A stretch of 14,704 bases of DNA from contig CAMPIQ010000094.1 in assembly GCA_946886475.1 (NCBI GenBank), positions 1 to 14,704 of the forward strand. Direction: 5' to 3'. This stretch comes from an uncultured Chitinophagales bacterium (GTDB taxonomy: Bacteria; Bacteroidota; Bacteroidia; Chitinophagales; Chitinophagaceae). Each line of letters starts with the position of its first letter. Positions within the stretch are counted from its first letter, which is position 1. Below, piece by piece: positions 7,818 through 13,816 of the stretch. A program made the position numbers and the translations under genes. The notes beneath the pieces are model-generated. The model saw only the letters and a list, made by a program, of their open reading frames with translations. It was not told the origin of the DNA and ran no database searches.

Positions 7818-7842
7818 GCGTCGATACATTTACAATATTTAA

Positions 7843-8274
7843 CTAACCAAACAGATAGGCATAACCACTATCAACCGGTTCGCACAGGTCTTTAACCTTT
7901 TTAGTGCGGAACAGTTGTTCAAGTAAGATCCTTCCGGCTTTGTACTCATTATGTATGGGACAGGGATGGGAATCGGAGCAACGGCTAAGTCCAAGTCCGC
8001 ACATGCGGAAAACAATTACGCCATCTATTGCTTCCACTATATTGATAAGGGGTTGCTTTAACTGTTGTTCAGAAATATAAAAGCCTCCCGATGGTCCTTT
8101 CATGCTATTGATCACACCCTGCTTCACCAGGATCTGTAACATCTTTCCAACCGTATGCTCACTGGCACCAATATGCGCCGCAATTTCACGGATACCCGAC
8201 TTTTCTCCTTTCTTATACCTTGTTGCAAGAAAGATCACCGCCTTCACAGCGGTTTTACAGGTGTAGCTCAGCAT
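7843..8274 (-). CDS. Rrf2-family transcriptional regulator (NsrR/IscR-like)
   Basis: A 143-residue winged-helix regulator. The helix-turn-helix is IREIAAHIGASEHTVGKMLQ (28-47) and the wing carries KGPSGGFYI (59-67), both typical of Rrf2. Three cysteines, C92, C99 and C105 (spacing C-X6-C-X5-C), sit where NsrR, IscR and RirA bind an iron-sulfur cluster. Another cysteine, C131, is near the C-terminus. The cluster region suggests sensing of nitric oxide, oxidative stress or Fe-S status. It is the last gene of the seven-gene operon, 3 bases after the DUF59 gene, so it is probably autoregulated. Its likely operator is the palindrome upstream of the RIC gene. Which signal it senses cannot be decided from spacing alone: E. 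coli IscR has X5/X5 and NsrR X4/X5, so neither is an exact match. Confidence 0.88.
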   Translation of the reverse strand: MLSYTCKTAVKAVIFLATRYKKGEKSGIREIAAHIGASEHTVGKMLQILVKQGVINSMKGPSGGFYISEQQLKQPLINIVEAIDGVIVFRMCGLGLSRCSDSHPCPIHNEYKAGRILLEQLFRTKKVKDLCEPVDSGYAYLFG

Positions 8275-8277
8275 CCA

Positions 8278-8604
8278 TTAATGATTTAAAAATTTCTGTC
8301 CTTCTTCCGAAATTCTTTCGTGGCTCCAGGGTGGATCAAACACCAGGTCAACATGTATGGAGTAACCAGGAAAAGCTTGTTGCATGGCCTGGGTGGCTCC
8401 GCTCTGTATACTTTCTCCCATCGGACAAAATTGTGTGGTCAGCGTCATGGAAACAAACACCTCTTTTACGGCTTCATCAAAATCAACCTGGTAAATAAGG
8501 CCAAGGTCAACAATATTAAGACCTATTTCAGGATCGATCACGTTTTGCAATGAAGATAATGCCACAGTGCATAAAAGAGCATTATTTGTAATTACCTTAT
8601 CCAT
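8278..8604 (-). CDS. DUF59/MIP18-family metal-sulfur cluster assembly factor
   Basis: A 108-residue single-domain protein of the SufT/PaaD/MIP18 group, which assists Fe-S cluster maturation. Signatures are DPEIGLNIVDLGLIY (24-38), TTQFCPMGES (56-65) with the conserved Cys60, and VFDPPWS (88-94). The start at 8604 (MDKVITNNAL) is preferred; a longer reading from 8640 adds 12 residues that overlap the membrane protein gene and show no family match. The chosen start overlaps that gene by 8 bases. Its position between a RIC-type repair operon and an Fe-S sensing regulator suggests a role in rebuilding clusters damaged by stress. The exact client is unknown. Confidence 0.88.
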   Translation of the reverse strand: MDKVITNNALLCTVALSSLQNVIDPEIGLNIVDLGLIYQVDFDEAVKEVFVSMTLTTQFCPMGESIQSGATQAMQQAFPGYSIHVDLVFDPPWSHERISEEGQKFLNH

Positions 8605-9889
8605 TTGAATCAGGTTTATGAACAAGCATTTTAAATACATTCAGGTTGTAAAAAAATGCCGTGATCAATAAAAAAATGGCGCCGGTTTGTAAAATAATCA
8701 AATTGGATATAAGTACACCGGCAACAAAGAACAGGAATCCGGGGAGGTAAAAAAAACCCATGACGTTGAAGACCTTTTCGCTGAACAGGTTTTTGGGATT
8801 AGGGGTTCTTCCCAGGCCTGCCTTATCATGATAAATCTTATTCCAGACAATAAACGGTAGCGTTTTAAAGGTCATGCCCAGAATGATTGCTGTAAGCCAT
8901 CCAAAAAAAACAGAAAACCCGTAGGTCAGCACCAGCCTTGAACTGTTGCCTGATAAAACCAATAAGCAAATCATGATCAGAATAAGTAAAACCGGCAGCG
9001 CCATCATCAACACCGACAACAGCGATATCTTCATAGGTGCATCAATTTGTTTTCTTATCCTTTTTTTATATGCCAGCACACAAAAACGTCCGAATAAAAA
9101 CAGTGCTGCCAGAATTGTGAAAACCGGCAACAGGTACCAGGCAACACTGACAGCCATGAAGAAAATAAATATGAAAAAGATGATCCCTGCATTCATGAAT
9201 AAGAAGACCACCCACAATAGTTTTACATTATCGTATTTGGAGATCATAAACATAGGTATTAACCTGGAACCAACTCCAATTACCAGTAAAAGGAACCAGC
9301 CAATAATACCAATGTGGGCATGAAGGGAGAGATAATGCAATGAATCTTTCGCTAAAAAATTATATTTAAAATTCAATAACAGTAAAAAGCCAATAACAGT
9401 GGTAGTAAGAAGCCATATCCCTGCTGTCAGAACATAAATGGCATGAACATTTGTTTTCCGGCTCCTGACAATACTCGCTGAAATATTGATCAGGTAAACA
9501 ATGATGGCGGCATTGATAAGCAATGCGCCGGTCTGGGCTATGATTCCGAAATTAAACTGATAGAATGACCAGACCAGCATGGGAATACCGGAAGCAGCAA
9601 AATAAAAACTCAGGGAGGCCAGTACATTACTTTCAAGTCTGGATTCAATAAGCACCGGCACCAGTTGATGACTGGCGCCAAGAATGATCATGGTACCCCA
9701 GCCCAGTGCCATCGAATGCGTTATGGCCAGGGTATGCGGATGAAAATGATGCGTGGTAAAGGCATCTGTTGAAAAGAAAAGCAATACAACGGAAATAAAA
9801 AAAGAAACAGAAGCAAACACATAAAAGGGAAGCACCACTTTGTGTGTTGTGTTTTGTATGGGGTTTGTATTGCCAGCAACTGTGATCAT
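8597..9889 (-). CDS. 12-helix membrane protein with conserved histidines, NnrS / heme-copper oxidase subunit I-like
   Basis: A 430-residue inner-membrane protein with about twelve hydrophobic helices. Histidines suited to heme or metal binding lie at the membrane: HHFHPH (47-52), ITHSMALGW (H58), GASHQLVP (H74) and SLHAHIGIIGW (H190, H192). Such pairs recall NnrS, a heme and copper membrane protein tied to nitric oxide tolerance, and also subunit I of heme-copper oxidases, but the full set of catalytic oxidase ligands could not be assigned. The start at 9889 follows the upstream stop by one base and has AGGA six bases before it; an ATG at 9907 would overlap the upstream gene. The operon (RIC, DUF2249, Rrf2 regulator) supports a link with nitric oxide. 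The function is inferred from context and family resemblance. Confidence 0.75.
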   Translation of the reverse strand: MITVAGNTNPIQNTTHKVVLPFYVFASVSFFISVVLLFFSTDAFTTHHFHPHTLAITHSMALGWGTMIILGASHQLVPVLIESRLESNVLASLSFYFAASGIPMLVWSFYQFNFGIIAQTGALLINAAIIVYLINISASIVRSRKTNVHAIYVLTAGIWLLTTTVIGFLLLLNFKYNFLAKDSLHYLSLHAHIGIIGWFLLLVIGVGSRLIPMFMISKYDNVKLLWVVFLFMNAGIIFFIFIFFMAVSVAWYLLPVFTILAALFLFGRFCVLAYKKRIRKQIDAPMKISLLSVLMMALPVLLILIMICLLVLSGNSSRLVLTYGFSVFFGWLTAIILGMTFKTLPFIVWNKIYHDKAGLGRTPNPKNLFSEKVFNVMGFFYLPGFLFFVAGVLISNLIILQTGAIFLLITAFFYNLNVFKMLVHKPDSNG

Positions 9890-9890
9890 A

Positions 9891-10694
9891 TTATTTCCTG
9901 AATACAATCAAATGAACATGGCCTTCATTTAATTCATTGATACGGTATTCAAAATTTCTTTGTGCAAGTTCCGGAAGCAGAAACACCGGGATCCTTTTAT
10001 GGTAGATGTACAGGGCATGGTTTTCCGGCAAATGTTCAAGGGCTTCCATAATGGCCATCATCGGCCCGGGCATCTCAAGATGCCTGACGTCCAGCTCAAC
10101 CATTTTTCCGGTATATGCCAGCACGCATTCATTCCAGTTGCCTGTTACAACGGCTTCTGTCTTCAAATTATTGGCGCTGCCTTCGCTGTTATAGAAATAA
10201 GAATCTGTCTGCTCCTCATTTTCCCTCACCACATATGATAAAAAGCCTCTTTTTTCCAGTAATAAAATGAGTGGCGTTGGTTCAAACGTGTTGATGATCC
10301 TTAAAACCTGTCCGGGCCTGACCGATTTAACCGTTTGCATGATGATATTGAGCGGATCCCTGCCAGAATTTAGAATGGGCCGTACATCAAGATCAATCAT
10401 GCTTTCCTTATTCAGATGATTCATGAAAGAAGGTACCGGCTTTTTACCGGAAGATGGTTTTATTTCCTGGCGGTCAATCTCAAAACCTAATGGTTCAAGC
10501 CTGGAAAAAAAATCCTGCACTGTACATCCACCCATTTTCGATGCAGCATCCAGTGAAGTACGGCCGGCCAGGAGTTTGCGCAATAAGGGATTTCTGAGTT
10601 TTTCAAACTTCGGACTCATGCCGGTGATCACATCCAAAGCCAGAGGCTCATGTTTTAAAATTGCAGCAATTTTTGTATTTGCATTGATCAGCAT
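9891..10694 (-). CDS. DUF1858 plus tandem DUF2249 protein
   Basis: A 267-residue soluble protein without signal peptide. Residues 1-75 look like a DUF1858/ScdA_N-type helical domain, including SKMGGCTVQDFFSRLEPLGF (52-71) with Cys57. Two DUF2249 modules follow, at about 100-158 (begins IDLDVRPI) and 199-266 (begins VELDVRHL). DUF2249 is a small TusA-like fold of unknown biochemistry, often found with RIC/hemerythrin repair proteins and denitrification genes. It lies 2 bases after the lipoprotein gene and 1 base before the membrane protein gene. Because RIC in the same operon also carries two DUF2249 modules, the two proteins may handle the same ligand or partner. The second module has a long linker before it (159-198) that matches nothing recognised. 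Confidence 0.8.
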   Translation of the reverse strand: MLINANTKIAAILKHEPLALDVITGMSPKFEKLRNPLLRKLLAGRTSLDAASKMGGCTVQDFFSRLEPLGFEIDRQEIKPSSGKKPVPSFMNHLNKESMIDLDVRPILNSGRDPLNIIMQTVKSVRPGQVLRIINTFEPTPLILLLEKRGFLSYVVRENEEQTDSYFYNSEGSANNLKTEAVVTGNWNECVLAYTGKMVELDVRHLEMPGPMMAIMEALEHLPENHALYIYHKRIPVFLLPELAQRNFEYRINELNEGHVHLIVFRK

Positions 10695-10696
10695 CC

Positions 10697-11143
10697 TTAT
10701 TCAAAGATTTGGTTGAAAATATGGATCTCCCCTGCAACGTCAGTATAGATACTAACCGCTTCTTTTTTATTTTCCGTTTGTTTCAGGTTCTTTACTTTGG
10801 CCATCAAAGGTTCCAGCCATACATGCAAGGCATCATGATCAGCACCTTTCATCCGGCATTCACTTACCAGTTTGTCAAGCCCTGCCTGTAATTCTTCTGC
10901 CACAATTTTATACGGACCTAAAGTGGTATCTGAACCGGGCGGTTTATTTTTAATCACCTGCTCCAGGAGATGAACATTATTTTTTGTGCTTTCATCGGCT
11001 GTCCATTTTTTGCCTTCATTCAATTGAAGTTCATTTTGAAGGTGATCTTTTTGCAGATCTGTTTTCGTATCCAGCCCTGCTATTTCATCATTGCATGCCC
11101 ACAACAGCACCAGAGCTGACAGAAGGACCAGGAAGTATTTCAT
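10697..11143 (-). CDS. small lipoprotein of unknown function
   Basis: A 148-residue protein with a lipoprotein signal peptide: MKYFLVLLSALVLLWAC, with lipobox LWAC and Cys17 as the lipidated residue. The mature part is charged and largely helical, with no cysteine other than C97 and a striking segment DHDALHVWLEPLMAKVKNLK (102-121). I do not recognise the family. The position, between NDH-2 and the DUF2249 protein in a redox-stress operon, suggests a periplasm-facing or outer-membrane partner, perhaps binding metal or heme through the histidines at 103 and 107, but that is inference. The start codon lies inside the 3' end of the NDH-2 gene (56-base overlap), and 2 bases separate its stop from the next gene. 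Confidence 0.75.
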   Translation of the reverse strand: MKYFLVLLSALVLLWACNDEIAGLDTKTDLQKDHLQNELQLNEGKKWTADESTKNNVHLLEQVIKNKPPGSDTTLGPYKIVAEELQAGLDKLVSECRMKGADHDALHVWLEPLMAKVKNLKQTENKKEAVSIYTDVAGEIHIFNQIFE

Positions 11144-12425
11144 GCTTTATTTTTTTCGTTTTTTGAGTTGGCTGAATAATTAACCGGAGCGACTGGTCGT
11201 AGGTAAAGTATTGCCATGTCCAGTTGATAAAGATCAGAAGCCTGTTCTTTACACCAATGATCGACATCAGGTGAACCATCATCCAGCAGATCCACGCAAT
11301 AAAACCCTTTAGTTTTATTTTACCCATCTCAGCTACGGCAAGGTTTCTGCCAACGGTGGCCATACTGCCCTTGTCCTTATAGGCAAATTCAACCAATGGT
11401 TTTTTCAATTCAAGATTTTTCAAATTCTTTGAAAGCAGCCTTGCCTGCTGAATAGCAACGGGCGCAACCTGGGGATGAGCTTTGGGAAACAGTTCTGAAG
11501 GCATAGAAGCAATATCACCAATGGCAAAAATGTTTCCGGTAACCCGATTATGCCTGTCAACCAATATGCGTTTGTTTGGCTGAATGAAACTGGCCGATAG
11601 TCCGGGTATGTTGTTACCCCTGATCCCGGCTGCCCATACCAGGCAACGGCTATAAACAAACTGGCCATTGCTCAGGTTTACTTTATCCCCATCGTAGGAT
11701 CTGACAGAAGTATTGGTGAGCACATTTACACCAAGCTTTTTCAAATACAGCAGCGTATTATCTGAAGCTTCACCGCTCATGCCATTTAATAAACGTGGTG
11801 ACGCTTCAATCAGACAGACATTCATTTTACTGAAGTTGATCTCAGGATAATCTCTTGGAAGTATCTTATTTTTCATTTCTGCTATAGATCCTGCCAGTTC
11901 AACTCCTGTTGGTCCACCTCCTACAATAATGATATGGAGAAAGGCTTCCCTTTCCCTGTCTGATGTAGAGATCAGTGCTTTTTCATAATTCTGTAAAAGG
12001 GTATTGCGTAACAACAATGCTTCTGAAACTGACTTCATTGAGAATGCAGTTTCTTCAAGTTCATCCAGGTTGAAATAATTAGTTGAAGCGCCATTGGCCA
12101 TTACCAGGTAATCGTAAGGAACCTTTCCAATGGTTGTGGATACAGAATTTTCAGCTGCATTCACCGAAATCACTTCAGCAACTCTGATGAACACATTCTT
12201 ATGTTTTTGAAATAATTTTCTTAACGGGAAGCAGATACTGCTTGGTTCCAGACCTGCAGTTGCCACCTGGTATAATAAAGGCTGGAACTGGTGGTAGTTA
12301 TTTTTATCTATCAGTACCACCTGGAAATACCGGGATGAGAGTTTTTTTGCAAGGGTAAGTCCCGCAAAACCGGCACCAATAATAACAACGCGTTTCTGGT
12401 TATCTGATATGTCAGGGATTTCCAT
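11088..12425 (-). CDS. ndh: type II NADH:quinone oxidoreductase (NDH-2)
   Basis: A 445-residue, non-proton-pumping NADH dehydrogenase with two Rossmann folds. FAD binding is shown by RVVIIGAGFAGLTLAKKL (12-29) and AIGDIASMP (301-309). NADH binding is shown by IIIVGGGPTGVELAGSIAE (165-183). APVAIQQARLL (321-331) matches the quinone-site helix. The C-terminal region FIAWICWMMVHLMSIIG (375-391) and the following aromatic stretch are the membrane anchor. The start at 12425 (MEIPDISDNQ) is chosen because upstream codons would translate a terminator-like hairpin. The last 20 residues, after K425, run 56 bases into the lipoprotein gene and look unlike family C-termini; see the A-tract entry. In this operon it could supply electrons or keep respiration going when nitric oxide harms other complexes. 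Confidence 0.92.
   Translation of the reverse strand: MEIPDISDNQKRVVIIGAGFAGLTLAKKLSSRYFQVVLIDKNNYHQFQPLLYQVATAGLEPSSICFPLRKLFQKHKNVFIRVAEVISVNAAENSVSTTIGKVPYDYLVMANGASTNYFNLDELEETAFSMKSVSEALLLRNTLLQNYEKALISTSDREREAFLHIIIVGGGPTGVELAGSIAEMKNKILPRDYPEINFSKMNVCLIEASPRLLNGMSGEASDNTLLYLKKLGVNVLTNTSVRSYDGDKVNLSNGQFVYSRCLVWAAGIRGNNIPGLSASFIQPNKRILVDRHNRVTGNIFAIGDIASMPSELFPKAHPQVAPVAIQQARLLSKNLKNLELKKPLVEFAYKDKGSMATVGRNLAVAEMGKIKLKGFIAWICWMMVHLMSIIGVKNRLLIFINWTWQYFTYDQSLRLIIQPTQKTKKIKHEILPGPSVSSGAVVGMQ
11147..11156 (-). other. A7 homopolymer and hidden stop codon at the ndh 3' end
   Basis: On the minus strand seven A bases (11156-11150) are followed by TAA (11149-11147) in the +1 frame relative to ndh. 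With six A bases, ndh would stop at this TAA, three bases before the lipoprotein ATG at 11143. As written, ndh reads on for 20 more codons into the lipoprotein gene. This may be a homopolymer sequencing error, strain variation or transcriptional slippage. Confidence 0.5.
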
Positions 12426-12445
12426 AAATGTAAAGTTTAGGCCCT

Positions 12446-12502
12446 TAAAAAAGTATAGCAGGTTCTGTTGATTCAATTGCAGCAATGAACAACAAAACCT
12501 GC
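12446..12502 (-). terminator. intrinsic-terminator-like hairpin between RIC and ndh
   Basis: On the minus strand GCAGGTTTTGTTG (12502-12490) pairs with CAACAGAACCTGC (12470-12458) with one G-T or mismatch pair, and the loop can extend pairing through TTCA/TGAA and TTG/CAA. The stem is followed after four bases by CTTTTTT (about 12453-12447). This has the form of a Rho-independent terminator, placed inside an operon between the RIC stop (12517) and the ndh start (12425). It could end most transcripts after RIC and let a fraction read through, so that RIC is made in excess. Confidence 0.75.
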
Positions 12503-12516
12503 TCAATAGCTACTGG

Positions 12517-13743
12517 TTATCTCATTTCCTTTTCCATTTTCAGGGCTTTCGGAAAAAGAATATTGTTTTCAAGATGGATGTGAATAAAGAGGTCGCCTTC
12601 AAATTCTACCATCATCTTAAAGAATAATTTATAACTGGCACAGGCATCATCCGGCACAGCATAACCATTACTCAGTTCTCTGATCTTAGCCAGGTAGCCA
12701 CCTACTGCTTCATGCTCATGTTCCATCATGTGGATGGGATTTTCAACTGTTCCGAATCCGGCTGATGGAACAGGCTGGCCATTATTTCTGGCAGTAAACA
12801 ACTGTTTGATGAATGGGAAAAGTACATTTTCCTCTTTGTGCATGTGGTCCGTCATCTCAGAAACAATAGCATCTACAAGATGATAAATGGCAATCAGTTC
12901 AGGATGCTGGTTGCCGTGAACATTACCCACTTTGGTTGCATAAAATTTTAATTCCGGCAGGGTCTTCCTAACATAACCATGGTGGGTATTCACAATATAA
13001 TCGGCCAGGAAATCCAGGTTCCATTCATCATAATTCAATGGCCTTGATACATGGTTCAATTCTGAATTCCTTAATTCCTCTTCCACTTTAGTAACATCAA
13101 TTCCTTTTTCCGCACAGGCCTGCTGAACAGTTTTCTTTCCGCCGCAACAAAAGTCAAGACCATATTTTTTAAATATTTCTGCTTTGCGAAGGTCTTTGGT
13201 GGCAATCTCTCCCAGGGTTTCAACATTCCCGTCATTCTTCCTGATCTGCACCCTCCACCACTGGGGTCCTTTTTCAAGGTATTCCCAGGTAAACACATTT
13301 CCCCTTTCACCCAGCATCTGGTAATACAGAGGTTTGGGATCATGATCATTTAATATCTCGAATGCCTCACCTGCGGCCAGTGCATCAAAATTTTTAAAAA
13401 TGGTGGGGTGCTTCAAACGCGGTTCTATCAGGGTAACATTCAATACGGGCACCCCGCCATCACTTTCATTGGATTTTTCTTCTTTTATTGGATATACAGA
13501 GGCATTTTTATCTATTGTTTTGGTGATCTCAACTTTCCAAACTTCGGGTCCGTTCTCTATCTTCTTCCAAATAAAGATCTCACCTTTCTCAGCTTTCATT
13601 TCATAATAAAGCGGAATGGGATCATGATCATTGATCAGCAAAAAAGATTCACCACTCTTCAGCTCATCAAATTTCTTAAGGACCGTGGGATGTTTCTGCG
13701 CAGGAGCAAGGTCTGGAACGAACAAACTATCTATTGTATTCAT
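12517..13743 (-). CDS. ric: RIC/ScdA-family iron-sulfur cluster repair di-iron protein with two N-terminal DUF2249 domains
   Basis: A 408-residue protein and first gene of the operon. Residues about 17-73 and 111-167 are two DUF2249 repeats that share NDHDP-P-LYY and KHPT; I count about 31 identities in 57 aligned positions. ScdA_N/DUF542 follows with LGEIATKDLRKAEIFKKYG and a C199-C200 pair (DFCCGGKK). The rest is a hemerythrin-like di-iron domain with HH at 254-255, DHMHKEENVLFPF (299-311), HMMEHEHEAVGGYL (338-351) and HIHLENNILFP (388-398). RIC (YtfE, ScdA, DnrN) proteins repair Fe-S clusters damaged by nitric oxide or peroxide; the usual form is about 220-240 residues, so the DUF2249 pair is an extension. 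The start at 13743 is supported by the promoter-palindrome block just upstream. It is probably cytoplasmic. Confidence 0.94.
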   Translation of the reverse strand: MNTIDSLFVPDLAPAQKHPTVLKKFDELKSGESFLLINDHDPIPLYYEMKAEKGEIFIWKKIENGPEVWKVEITKTIDKNASVYPIKEEKSNESDGGVPVLNVTLIEPRLKHPTIFKNFDALAAGEAFEILNDHDPKPLYYQMLGERGNVFTWEYLEKGPQWWRVQIRKNDGNVETLGEIATKDLRKAEIFKKYGLDFCCGGKKTVQQACAEKGIDVTKVEEELRNSELNHVSRPLNYDEWNLDFLADYIVNTHHGYVRKTLPELKFYATKVGNVHGNQHPELIAIYHLVDAIVSEMTDHMHKEENVLFPFIKQLFTARNNGQPVPSAGFGTVENPIHMMEHEHEAVGGYLAKIRELSNGYAVPDDACASYKLFFKMMVEFEGDLFIHIHLENNILFPKALKMEKEMR

Positions 13744-13760
13744 GTTAAGTTGATTTGAGC

Positions 13761-13786
13761 AATAAAAGTATTTAGATACTTTTATT
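13761..13786. promoter_or_regulatory. perfect palindromic operator upstream of RIC, likely Rrf2 site
   Basis: AATAAAAGTAT (13761-13771), a four-base centre TTAG, and ATACTTTTATT (13776-13786) form a perfect inverted repeat with 11-base arms, 18 bases upstream of the RIC start. No comparable copy was found elsewhere in the window. It overlaps the likely -7 box, as expected for a repressor site. The Rrf2 regulator at the end of the same operon is the best candidate to bind it. As RNA it could also form an AU-only-type weak hairpin at the end of the hom transcript. Confidence 0.7.
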
Positions 13787-13791
13787 CAAAA
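13763..13791 (-). promoter_or_regulatory. probable promoter of the RIC operon
   Basis: On the minus strand TTTTG (13791-13787) is followed after 16 bases by TACTTTTA (13770-13763), seven of eight matches to the Bacteroidota -7 box TAnnTTTG. The spacer is slightly short for the class. The whole -7 box lies within the right arm of the palindrome. Confidence 0.4.
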
Positions 13792-13816
13792 CATGATTTT
13801 AGTCAGTTCTGTCGAA

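Noticed and set aside
7818..7842. Bidirectional terminator between pcm and the Rrf2 gene
   Set aside because: The 25-base gap has no inverted repeat.
12426..12506. 27-codon N-terminal extension of NDH-2
   Set aside because: The added codons lie in the terminator-like hairpin, while the FAD-binding fold begins properly from the ATG at 12425.
13761..13786. Palindrome as the terminator of hom
   Set aside because: The stem is almost entirely A-T and lacks the G-C-rich base of a normal terminator, while its overlap with a -7 box fits an operator better. A minor terminating role is not excluded.
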